From assembly GCA_027625355.1 (NCBI GenBank), contig JAQBWI010000046.1, positions 1 through 7,519 on the forward strand: 7,519 bases of DNA. Direction: 5' to 3'. The notes under the pieces were generated by a model. The model ran no database searches. It saw only the letters and a list, made by a program, of their open reading frames with translations, and was not told where the DNA came from. Every line of letters begins with the position of its first letter. Position 1 is the first letter of the stretch. Source of the DNA: Pseudomonadota bacterium. GTDB lineage: Bacteria; Pseudomonadota; Alphaproteobacteria; HIMB59; GCA-002718135. The position numbers and the translations under genes are program-made. Shown here piece by piece: positions 1 to 5,818 of the stretch.

Positions 1-214
1 TAATAAAAAAATATTTAATAAAATCTTGCGATAAACTCTTATTCTCAAGTAAAACAATTAAATAACCAATTAAAAAGGAACCTATTATGTTAACAACAAG
101 AGTATTAATAAATAAATTACTAGTAGATAGTAAATTTTTAGAAATTAGATAAAAAAAAAATCTAGTTGAGGCTCCAATAGAACCTCCTAAGGCTACTAAT
201 AAAAAATTAGACAA
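1..214 (-). CDS. crcB: CrcB-family fluoride ion channel, N-terminal part (3' end beyond window)
   Basis: Probable inner-membrane fluoride exporter (CrcB/Fluc family), which in known members is a dual-topology dimeric channel that removes fluoride from the cytoplasm. The 71 visible residues read MSNFLLVALGGSIGASTRF at the start, matching the family GGxxGAxxR motif (G10, G11, G14, A15, R18). Then comes a second hydrophobic segment with FINTLVVNIIGSFLIGY (about 35-51), containing the conserved Asn (N42) and GS..G of the family. The later part, with the GGxTTFSTF-type motif, lies outside the window. The start is TTG at 214: the frame has an upstream stop at 244-242, and no ATG or GTG lies between. 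This places the start 2 bp after the rplQ stop, without a clear Shine-Dalgarno, so translation probably depends on coupling to rplQ. No fluoride riboswitch can fit in the junction. A run of ten T (coding strand) encodes F19-F21. Family assignment is from motif recall. Confidence 0.85.
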   Translation of the reverse strand, partial: MSNFLLVALGGSIGASTRFFFYLISKNLLSTSNLFINTLVVNIIGSFLIGYLIVLLENKSLSQDFIKYFFI

Positions 215-216
215 AA

Positions 217-651
217 CTAACTTTGAGGAAGTTGCTCTTCTTCAGTTACTTTTTTTTCTATTACTGGACCACTATCTAGTCCTTTAGCATCTTCATCTCT
301 ATCTATGAATTCTATGACAGCTGTAGGTGCATTATCGCCATACCTATTACCTAATTTTATTATTCTTGTATAACCACCATTTCTTTCTGAATAGCGATCA
401 GCTAATATATCAAATATTTTTTTAGTCATTTTTTCGTCCTGAAGAATAGACATCGCTTTTCTTCTAGATGATAGATCACCCTTTTTACCAAGAGTAATAA
501 CTTTTTCAACAAAAGGTCTAAGTTCTTTTGCCTTAGGCAAAGTTGTTGTGATTTGCTCATGTTTTATTAGAGCATTTGACATATTCATTAATAGAGCCTT
601 CCTATGAGAAGACGTTCTATTTAATTTTCTATGTTTAATATTATGTTTCAT
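217..651 (-). CDS. rplQ: 50S ribosomal protein L17
   Basis: Large-subunit ribosomal protein L17, a component of the 50S subunit near the exit-tunnel side. The 144-residue product has the diagnostic N-terminus with HRKLNRTSSHRKAL (7-20), then HEQITTTLPKAKELRP (31-46) and NGGYTRIIKLGNRYGDNAP (91-109), ending the conserved part at AVIEFIDRD (111-119). It is longer than the E. coli protein because of an acidic, probably flexible C-terminal tail (about 120-144), which is common in alphaproteobacterial L17. It follows rpoA after 6 bp. The sequence in front of the ATG at 651 is AT only and has no Shine-Dalgarno, so initiation is probably by coupling to rpoA termination. The ATG is fixed because L17 homologues start directly with this M(K/R)H segment. 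Confidence 0.97.
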   Translation of the reverse strand: MKHNIKHRKLNRTSSHRKALLMNMSNALIKHEQITTTLPKAKELRPFVEKVITLGKKGDLSSRRKAMSILQDEKMTKKIFDILADRYSERNGGYTRIIKLGNRYGDNAPTAVIEFIDRDEDAKGLDSGPVIEKKVTEEEQLPQS

Positions 652-657
652 AAAAAT

Positions 658-1680
658 TTATTTGTTAAATGGATCTTGGTATTTTTTTGCCAAATCATCT
701 ATATTTTTTGGTGGCCAATCAGGCACAGACATACCTAAATTTAACTCCATATGAGTAAGAACTTCTTTAATTTCATTAAGAGATTTTCTTCCAAAGTTTG
801 GTGTTCTTAACATTTCAGACTCTGTTTTTTGAACCAAGTCACCAATATAAATAATATTATCATTTTTTAAACAATTTGCTGATCTAACTGATAATTCCAA
901 TTCCTCAACTTTCTTGAGAAGATTTGAATTGAATGATAACTTTTCGGTCGAGTCTTGATCGTTCTGAATTTCAGGCTCATCAAAATTGATAAATGCTTGT
1001 AACTGATCTTGTAATATTCTAGCAGAGAGCGCAATAGCATCATCTGGAGAAATAACACCATTTGTTTCAACATCAAATATAAGCTTATCATAATCTGTGA
1101 CTTGACCCACTCTACTATTTTCTATTTTATAAGTAGCTTTAACAACAGGACTAAACATTGCATCTAGCTTTATTTCACCTATTATTTTATTTTCATCTTC
1201 AGCTACTTCAGCTGAAACATAACCTTTTCCAGTTTCAATATTTGCTTCAATTTCAACATCAGCATTTGCATCAAGTGTCATTATCAATTGATCTTTATTC
1301 ATTATTTCAGTTTCAGAGTCAGTCTCAAAATTTCCCGCTCTTATTTCACCAGACCCATTTGCCTTTATATACATTTTCTTAAGTCCTGGAGAGTGAACCT
1401 TAACAGCTATTGATTTTAAATTTAATAATATATCTGTTAAATCTTCTTTAACACCAGGTATAGTTGAAAACTCGTGAACAACTCCCTTAATTTTAACAGA
1501 AGTAATTGCTGCGCCTTGAAGAGAGGATAAAAGCACTCTTCTAATTGCATTACCTAAAGTTAATCCAAAACCTCTTTCAAGTGGTTCTGCAATCAATCTA
1601 CCAGTTCTTCCATCGTTTTCTTGAACGTTAACGTCCATTTTACTAGGTTTAATAAGCTCCATCCAGTTTTTTTGTAACAC
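658..1680 (-). CDS. rpoA: DNA-directed RNA polymerase subunit alpha
   Basis: RNA polymerase alpha subunit (340 aa), whose dimer nucleates assembly of the core enzyme and whose C-terminal domain contacts UP elements and activators. The N-terminal domain (about 1-235) contains LERGFGLTLGNAIRRVLLSS (34-53) and the dimerisation/assembly segments, including LLNLK (85-89) and VETNG (204-208). An acidic linker (about 236-252) leads to the C-terminal domain (about 253-325) with LSVRSANCLK (263-272) and TPNFGRKSLNEIKEVL (293-308). The DNA-contacting residues known from E. coli (R265, N268, K298 there) are conserved here as R266, N269 and K299. The start is GTG at 1680, chosen because MLQKNWMELIKP matches the alphaproteobacterial N-terminus and AAGGAG lies 6 nt upstream. 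An ATG six codons downstream (position 1662) would remove this conserved part. It follows rpsK after 17 bp. Confidence 0.98.
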   Translation of the reverse strand: MLQKNWMELIKPSKMDVNVQENDGRTGRLIAEPLERGFGLTLGNAIRRVLLSSLQGAAITSVKIKGVVHEFSTIPGVKEDLTDILLNLKSIAVKVHSPGLKKMYIKANGSGEIRAGNFETDSETEIMNKDQLIMTLDANADVEIEANIETGKGYVSAEVAEDENKIIGEIKLDAMFSPVVKATYKIENSRVGQVTDYDKLIFDVETNGVISPDDAIALSARILQDQLQAFINFDEPEIQNDQDSTEKLSFNSNLLKKVEELELSVRSANCLKNDNIIYIGDLVQKTESEMLRTPNFGRKSLNEIKEVLTHMELNLGMSVPDWPPKNIDDLAKKYQDPFNK

Positions 1681-1686
1681 TTAATA

Positions 1687-1692
1687 CTCCTT
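1687..1692 (-). promoter_or_regulatory. Ribosome binding site deciding the GTG start of rpoA
   Basis: AAGGAG in the 17-bp rpsK-rpoA spacer, followed by TATTAA and then GTG at 1680. The 6-nt spacing is right for GTG at 1680 and would be far too long for the in-frame ATG at 1662. Confidence 0.8.
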
Positions 1693-1697
1693 TTTAA

Positions 1698-2084
1698 TTA
1701 AACTCGTCTTCTTTTTCTTGGTCTACATCCATTATGTGGAATTGGTGTAACATCTTTTATTGAGGTTATAATATATCCTATAGCCTGCAATGATCTTAAA
1801 GCAGACTCTCTTCCAGATCCAGGCCCAGAAACTTCTACTTTTAATGTTTTAATTCCATATTCCTTCGCTTTATTTCCCACATCTTCAGCAGCAATTTGAG
1901 CAGCATAAGGGGTAGATTTTCTTGAACCTTTAAAACCTTTGTGACCAGCTGAAGACCAAGCTAAAGCGTTACCATTGTCATCTGTAATAGTAATAATTGT
2001 GTTATTAAAAGAAGATACAACATGAGCAACTCCTGAAGATAATTTCTTTTTAATTTTAGATTTAACTTTTTTCTTATCTGCCAT
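1698..2084 (-). CDS. rpsK: 30S ribosomal protein S11
   Basis: Small-subunit protein S11 (128 aa), which lies on the 30S platform and helps form the mRNA exit/E-site region. Visible family features are the basic N-terminus (K/R rich, 4-14), AHVVSSFNNTIITITD (20-35), AWSSAGHKGFKGSRKSTPYAAQ (42-63), VSGPGSGRESALR (85-97) and the C-terminal HNGCRPRKRRRV (117-128). Length and the start MADKKK are normal for the family. The ATG at 2084 lies 2 bp after the rpsM stop. Its Shine-Dalgarno AAGGG (2091-2095) lies inside the last codons of rpsM, so the two genes are translated as a coupled pair. Confidence 0.98.
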   Translation of the reverse strand: MADKKKVKSKIKKKLSSGVAHVVSSFNNTIITITDDNGNALAWSSAGHKGFKGSRKSTPYAAQIAAEDVGNKAKEYGIKTLKVEVSGPGSGRESALRSLQAIGYIITSIKDVTPIPHNGCRPRKRRRV

Positions 2085-2086
2085 GA

Positions 2087-2467
2087 TTATCCCTTAGTAA
2101 CTTTCTTCTTACCAGCAATAGCTACAGCTTTACCTTTTCTAGTCCTTGCATTTGTATGAGTTCTTTGTCCTCTAACTGGAAGTTTTTTTCTATGTCTTAA
2201 TCCTCTATAACAACCTAAATCATTCAATCTTTTAATATCAAGAGATATTTTTCTTCGAAGGTCACCTTCAACAGTATGTTTTTGATCAATTAAATCTCTA
2301 ATGACATTAAGCTCATCATCATTTAATTCACTAACTCTTTTTGTAATATCCACGGATGCTTCAGAACATATATCACCTGCAACTTTATTCCCAATTCCAA
2401 ATATGTAAGTCAAAGCAATATTAATTTTTTTATTGGTTGGTATATTTACTCCAGAAATTCTTGCCAT
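2087..2467 (-). CDS. rpsM: 30S ribosomal protein S13
   Basis: Small-subunit head protein S13 (126 aa), which forms bridges to the 50S subunit and reaches the P-site tRNA with its basic tail. It starts MARISGVNIPTNKKI, has the helix-hairpin-helix-like GIGNK (24-28) and the highly conserved GLRHRKKLPVRGQRTHTNAR (89-108) before a lysine-rich C-terminus. Slightly longer than the E. coli protein in the tail, as is common. It is the first gene of the alpha-operon part and is preceded by the only sizeable spacer in the window (83 bp), with a modest AGG sequence (2478-2476) 8 nt before the ATG at 2467. The promoter-like element upstream suggests it may also be transcribed independently of the spc part. 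Confidence 0.98.
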   Translation of the reverse strand: MARISGVNIPTNKKINIALTYIFGIGNKVAGDICSEASVDITKRVSELNDDELNVIRDLIDQKHTVEGDLRRKISLDIKRLNDLGCYRGLRHRKKLPVRGQRTHTNARTRKGKAVAIAGKKKVTKG

Positions 2468-2550
2468 TAGTTTAGCCTATATATAAAATGAATGAGCGTG
2501 CATACATTAATTAATGTACTGAAGTCAAGCTCTGAAATCGTAATTTTCAC
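2468..2550 (-). promoter_or_regulatory. 83-bp adk-rpsM spacer with a candidate internal promoter for the alpha-operon genes
   Basis: This is the longest gene-free stretch here; all other junctions are 1-21 bp. Read on the minus strand, it contains GCTTGACTTC, giving a good -35 hexamer TTGACT (2528-2523; CTTGAC is a frequent alphaproteobacterial form). The -10 is weak: TATGCA (2504-2499, 18-nt spacer) or TGTATG (2506-2501, 16-nt spacer). Further down, an AT-rich TTTATATATAGG stretch precedes the rpsM start. I see no rho-independent terminator for the upstream genes: the palindrome inside is not followed by a T run. Promoter function is inferred from sequence only. Confidence 0.4.
2503..2518. 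repeat. Perfect 16-bp palindrome TACATTAATTAATGTA
   Basis: A perfect inverted repeat without spacer in the adk-rpsM spacer. It lies almost exactly between the candidate -35 (2528-2523) and -10 (about 2504-2499) elements, a usual place for a repressor operator. As RNA it could form only a weak 6-bp stem with an AAUU loop. It is AT only except for one C and one G, so chance in an AT-rich spacer is possible. Confidence 0.6.
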
Positions 2551-3129
2551 TTATTTTTGGCCTTTTTTTGTAATATTTATCAATTCTTTTTGTATTTTAG
2601 AGACTTCTTGAGAGGCATCAATAGTAAAGAAGTTTTGACTATAATTTTCAGAAAAAAACTTAGATACAGGATAAGTCTCTTCGATAAATTTATCTAAACG
2701 CGTTTTGATAACATTTATATTATCATCTGACCTTTGTTCCTGTTTCGATCTAAGCATAATTCTTTCCTCAACTAATTTAAAATCAATTTTAAAATTAAAA
2801 ATTACATCTAGAATTAAACTATTGCTTTTAAAAAAAGATACTAAAAAATCTGATTGTGAGATTGTTCTAGGATAACCATCTAAAATAAAACCATTGCCGC
2901 ATTCTTCACTCATTAATTTATTAGCAATAATTTGATTTAAAATTTCATCTGAAACTAAGTTTCCAGATGACATAACTTCTTTTAATTTTATAGAAAGTGA
3001 ATCACCATCACTTAATTTTTCTCTTAATATATCACCAGTTGATAAATGTAATATATTTAATTCGTTAGCTAATAGCTTTGCCTGAGTACCTTTTCCTGAC
3101 CCAGGTGGACCAAAAAAAATAATCTTCAT
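2551..3129 (-). CDS. adk: Adenylate kinase, short (LID-reduced) form
   Basis: Cytoplasmic adenylate kinase (192 aa), interconverting ATP + AMP and 2 ADP. The P-loop GPPGSGKGTQ is at 7-16, the AMP-site region STGD at 30-33, and GFILDGYPRT at 80-89 with the AMP-binding Arg (R88). Catalytic arginines appear at R123, R133 (in RSDDN) and R144 (TRL). The zinc-finger-type LID domain of long Adks is absent: only about 10 residues separate R123 from RSDDN, making this a short-form enzyme. The start is ATG at 3129; the in-frame TTG just before it would only add one residue. It begins 3 bp after the secY stop with no convincing Shine-Dalgarno, implying coupling. secY-adk-rpsM order is typical of alphaproteobacteria. 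Confidence 0.96.
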   Translation of the reverse strand: MKIIFFGPPGSGKGTQAKLLANELNILHLSTGDILREKLSDGDSLSIKLKEVMSSGNLVSDEILNQIIANKLMSEECGNGFILDGYPRTISQSDFLVSFFKSNSLILDVIFNFKIDFKLVEERIMLRSKQEQRSDDNINVIKTRLDKFIEETYPVSKFFSENYSQNFFTIDASQEVSKIQKELINITKKGQK

Positions 3130-3132
3130 CAA

Positions 3133-4473
3133 TTATCTTCGGCCTTTTAGTTTTGTTTTCTTTAATAAACCTTCATATTGATGCTGAAATAGATGGGATT
3201 GAACCTGAGTGATAAAATCAATCATAACAACAACTATAATAAGCAAACTAGTTCCTCCCAAGTAAAATGGAATTGATGTTCTAGATATTAAAAATTCTGG
3301 AAGTAAAGCAACAAGAGCTAAATAAATTGTTCCAACAGTTGTAAGTCTCGTCAAAACATAATCAATGTGTTTAGAAGTATTTTCTCCAGGTCTTATACCT
3401 GGAATAAAACCACCATATTTTCTAAGATTTTCTGCTTGTTCATCAGGATTAAAAACTATTCCAGTGTAAAAAAAACCAAAAAAGATTATCATTGCTGCAA
3501 AAAGAGCTAGATAAAGTGGCTGGCCTCTACCTAAGTAACTTGAAATAAATAAAAATATATCACTTGAAGAACCTGCTCCAAAACCAGACATTGTGTTAGG
3601 TAAAAGTAAAATAGATGAGGCAAAAATTACAGGTATAACTCCCGCTGTATTTATTTTAAGAGGAAGGTGAGAACTTTGACCTCCATATACTTTATTTCCA
3701 ACCTGCCTTTTAGGATATTGAACTATCAGTCTTCTTTGGCCTTTTTCAACAAATACTATAAAAATTATTAATCCAAGTATTAAAATCAATATACTTAATA
3801 TAAAAGCAACACTCAACTCCCCTGTTCTACCAAGTTGTAAAGTACTTACAACAGCACTTGGAAGATTTGCAATAATACCTGCAGTAATAATTAAAGAAAT
3901 ACCATTTCCAACACCTCTTGAAGTAATTTGCTCGCCCAACCACATAAGAAATACAGTTCCACCAACAAGAGTAATTACTGTAGTAACTCTAAAAAAAAGC
4001 CCTGGTTCAAAAACAATATTACCATAAGCAGTTTGCATAGATTCTAAACCAATAGAAACTCCGTAACCTTGCAAAGCAGCTATCAGAACGGTTACATATC
4101 TTGAGTATTGAATGATTTGCCTTCTTCCCTTAGACCCTTGTTCTTTTAAATTTTTTAGATGAGGGATACTTGATTGCATCAATGTCATTATTATTGATGC
4201 AGAAATGTAAGGCATTACTCCCAGGGCAAAGATACCCATACGACCTAAAGCTCCTCCAGAGAATGTATCAAAAATACCTAGTATACCTGAGGATTGTTGT
4301 TCAAAAAATTGTTGCAATGCTATTGGGTTAATTCCAGGTATAGGCAGAAAAGTTCCTAACCTAAAAACAATCAGAGCTCCTAATGTAAAAAGAAGACGGT
4401 TTCTTAATTCAGTAGCTTTTCCTATTGCACCAAAGTTCAAATTATTTGCGAGTCTTTCAGCAGCTGTAGCCAT
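3133..4473 (-). CDS. secY: Preprotein translocase subunit SecY
   Basis: Central channel subunit of the SecYEG protein-export translocon in the inner membrane (446 aa, normal length), with about ten hydrophobic segments. The first transmembrane segment is about 27-47, ending in LPIPGINP (43-50). The plug/second-helix region contains GGALGRMGIFALGVMPYISAS (73-93, quoted here by position rather than as a motif for function). Conserved cytoplasmic and helix motifs are SRGVGNGIS (185-193), LPLKINTAGVIPVIFASS (270-287), and the C5 loop IPGIRPGENT (357-366), whose Arg (R361) corresponds to the SecA/ribosome-contacting Arg of E. coli. The C-terminus has QYEGLLKK (432-439). The ATG at 4473 lies 1 bp after the rplO stop, and no Shine-Dalgarno is visible, so expression is probably by translational coupling to rplO. 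Confidence 0.98.
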   Translation of the reverse strand: MATAAERLANNLNFGAIGKATELRNRLLFTLGALIVFRLGTFLPIPGINPIALQQFFEQQSSGILGIFDTFSGGALGRMGIFALGVMPYISASIIMTLMQSSIPHLKNLKEQGSKGRRQIIQYSRYVTVLIAALQGYGVSIGLESMQTAYGNIVFEPGLFFRVTTVITLVGGTVFLMWLGEQITSRGVGNGISLIITAGIIANLPSAVVSTLQLGRTGELSVAFILSILILILGLIIFIVFVEKGQRRLIVQYPKRQVGNKVYGGQSSHLPLKINTAGVIPVIFASSILLLPNTMSGFGAGSSSDIFLFISSYLGRGQPLYLALFAAMIIFFGFFYTGIVFNPDEQAENLRKYGGFIPGIRPGENTSKHIDYVLTRLTTVGTIYLALVALLPEFLISRTSIPFYLGGTSLLIIVVVMIDFITQVQSHLFQHQYEGLLKKTKLKGRR

Positions 4474-4474
4474 T

Positions 4475-4933
4475 TTACTTAACTATTAGAGTTATTGTAC
4501 CACCATTTTTTTCAATTTTTTCAATAGCAGTTTTTGATGCATAAGATATTTCAATATTAATCTTATCTTTTATATCGCCTACATTTAGTAACTTTAAAAC
4601 ACCTTTTGATTTGGAAAACATTTTTTTCTCAAATAAATCAGCTTCCGTAATTTTAGAAGGATCAAAATTGTGTTTTTTTATAAGGTTTGCAATCATATCA
4701 AAATTAATATTTTGAATTTTTTTTTGAAAAATATTTTTAAAACCTCTTTTAGGTAATCTTCTATAAATAGGCATTTGACCGCCTTCAAATCCATTTATAG
4801 ATACCCCAGATCTAGATTTTTGACCTTTAACACCTCTTCCAGCTGTCTTTCCAAGTCCTGAACCAGCACCTCTCCCTCTTCTTTTACGTTTTTTATTCGA
4901 TGTTAAAGTAGAATTTAATTCATTTATTCTCAT
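4475..4933 (-). CDS. rplO: 50S ribosomal protein L15
   Basis: Large-subunit protein L15 (152 aa; E. coli about 144), a late-assembly 50S component. The N-terminal basic glycine-rich extension is clear (KRKRRGRGAGSGLGKTAGRG, 15-34), followed by GQKSRSG (37-43) and GFEGGQMPIYRRLPKRGF (48-65). The C-terminal globular part (about 75-152) is lysine rich and ends in ISYASKTAIEKIEKNGG (129-145), the usual fold end. The ATG at 4933 is preceded by AGGT (4944-4941) at 7 nt. It directly follows rpsE with a 21-bp spacer, leaving no room for rpmD, which normally sits here. A run of nine A in the coding strand (4717-4725) encodes Q70-I73. Confidence 0.97.
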   Translation of the reverse strand: MRINELNSTLTSNKKRKRRGRGAGSGLGKTAGRGVKGQKSRSGVSINGFEGGQMPIYRRLPKRGFKNIFQKKIQNINFDMIANLIKKHNFDPSKITEADLFEKKMFSKSKGVLKLLNVGDIKDKINIEISYASKTAIEKIEKNGGTITLIVK

Positions 4934-4954
4934 TTCAGTTACCTACCTTTTATT

Positions 4955-5464
4955 TTAGTCCTGCTTTGAACCTATTACCTCAGAAACTTTTTTAGATCTT
5001 TTTGAAGCTACTGATTTTGGTGACTCAGATTTTTTAAAAGCGTCAAAAGTTGCCTTTAACATATTATGTGGATTTGATGTTCCTGTAGATTTAGCTACGA
5101 CATCTTTAATTCCCAAAGATTCAAAAAGAGCTCGCATGGGTCCACCAGCTATTATGCCAGTTCCAGGAGAAGCTGATCTCAAAATAACCTTACCTGCACC
5201 AAATCTTCCTACAACATCATGATGTAATGTCCTATTATCTTTTAAGTGAACTCTTACCATTTTGGTCTTAGCATCCTCTGTAGCTTTTCTTACTGCTTCA
5301 GGAACTTCTTTAGCTTTTCCTGTACCATATCCCACTCTACCTTTATTATCTCCAACTATCATGATGGCAGCAAATCCAAAACGTCTTCCACCCTTAACAA
5401 CTTTGGCTACTCTATTTATAGTTACAAGTCGTTCACTAAATTCTTTATTCTCATTATCAATCAT
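4955..5464 (-). CDS. rpsE: 30S ribosomal protein S5
   Basis: Small-subunit protein S5 (169 aa; E. coli 167), involved in translational accuracy and mRNA unwinding at the entry channel. The double-stranded-RNA-binding-like N-terminal domain shows NRVAKVVKGGRRFGF (17-31), the loop where spectinomycin-resistance and ram-type mutations map in E. coli, then VGYGTGKAKEVPEAVRKA (44-61). The C-terminal domain has GTGIIAGGPMRAL (101-113) and STGTSNPHNMLKAT (126-139), with a lysine/serine-rich tail. The ATG at 5464 follows AAGGT (5475-5471) with 6-nt spacing; the Shine-Dalgarno shares bases with the rplR stop codon. The next gene is rplO rather than rpmD. Confidence 0.98.
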   Translation of the reverse strand: MIDNENKEFSERLVTINRVAKVVKGGRRFGFAAIMIVGDNKGRVGYGTGKAKEVPEAVRKATEDAKTKMVRVHLKDNRTLHHDVVGRFGAGKVILRSASPGTGIIAGGPMRALFESLGIKDVVAKSTGTSNPHNMLKATFDAFKKSESPKSVASKRSKKVSEVIGSKQD

Positions 5465-5473
5465 AATTATACC

Positions 5474-5809
5474 TTAAAAATTTAACCCTTCTTCTCTTGC
5501 TGAGTCTGCTAGAATCTTTATTAATCCGTGGTATTTGTAACCTCCTTTATCAAAAGCTACATCTTTAATACCTTTTTCAATTAATCTTTTTGCAATTTCC
5601 TTACCAATAGTAGCAGCTAATTCTTTTCTTCCTTTTTGATTTTTAACTAGTTCTTTTTCTAAAGTAGATGCGCTTGCTAGTGTTATTCCTTTAGAGTCGT
5701 CAATAACTTGAGCATAAATATGGTTATTTGATCTAAATACAGAAAGTCTATTTCTTGATGAAACTTTTTTTAATTTAGTTCTTATTCTTTTGGTTCTCTT
5801 ATCTGTCAT
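5474..5809 (-). CDS. rplR: 50S ribosomal protein L18
   Basis: Large-subunit protein L18 (111 aa, slightly shorter than E. coli's 117), a 5S rRNA-binding protein of the central protuberance that works with L5. The N-terminus is short and basic (KRTKRIRTKLKK, 4-15), then RNRLSVFRSNNHIYAQVIDD (19-38), GITLASASTLE (41-51), and the C-terminal FDKGGYKYHG.I..LADSAREEGLNF (86-111). The ATG at 5809 has AAAGGT upstream (5820-5815), overlapping the rplF stop TAA by two bases. Located between rplF and rpsE as in the canonical spc operon. Confidence 0.98.
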   Translation of the reverse strand: MTDKRTKRIRTKLKKVSSRNRLSVFRSNNHIYAQVIDDSKGITLASASTLEKELVKNQKGRKELAATIGKEIAKRLIEKGIKDVAFDKGGYKYHGLIKILADSAREEGLNF

Positions 5810-5818
5810 ATTAAACCT

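Noticed and set aside
867..1091. Second minus-strand frame inside rpoA
   Set aside because: It overlaps rpoA in another frame, where rpoA shows full conservation through the linker and C-terminal domain.
1158..1382. Plus-strand open frame of 74 codons
   Set aside because: It lies fully inside rpoA on the opposite strand, is composed mostly of Leu, Phe, Gln and His from mirrored codons, and has no family motif.
2500..2520. Rho-independent terminator after adk
   Set aside because: The palindrome is AT rich with a weak stem and has no following T run on the minus strand.
2468..2550. E. coli-type S4-binding pseudoknot in the rpsM leader
   Set aside because: I could not find a convincing GC-containing nested pairing, and rpsD is absent from the operon, so autoregulation by S4 has no support here.
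5246..5485. Two plus-strand open frames (5246-5485 and 5262-5477)
   Set aside because: Both lie opposite rpsE, are low-complexity Ser/Leu/Phe-rich, and conflict with a clearly conserved gene.
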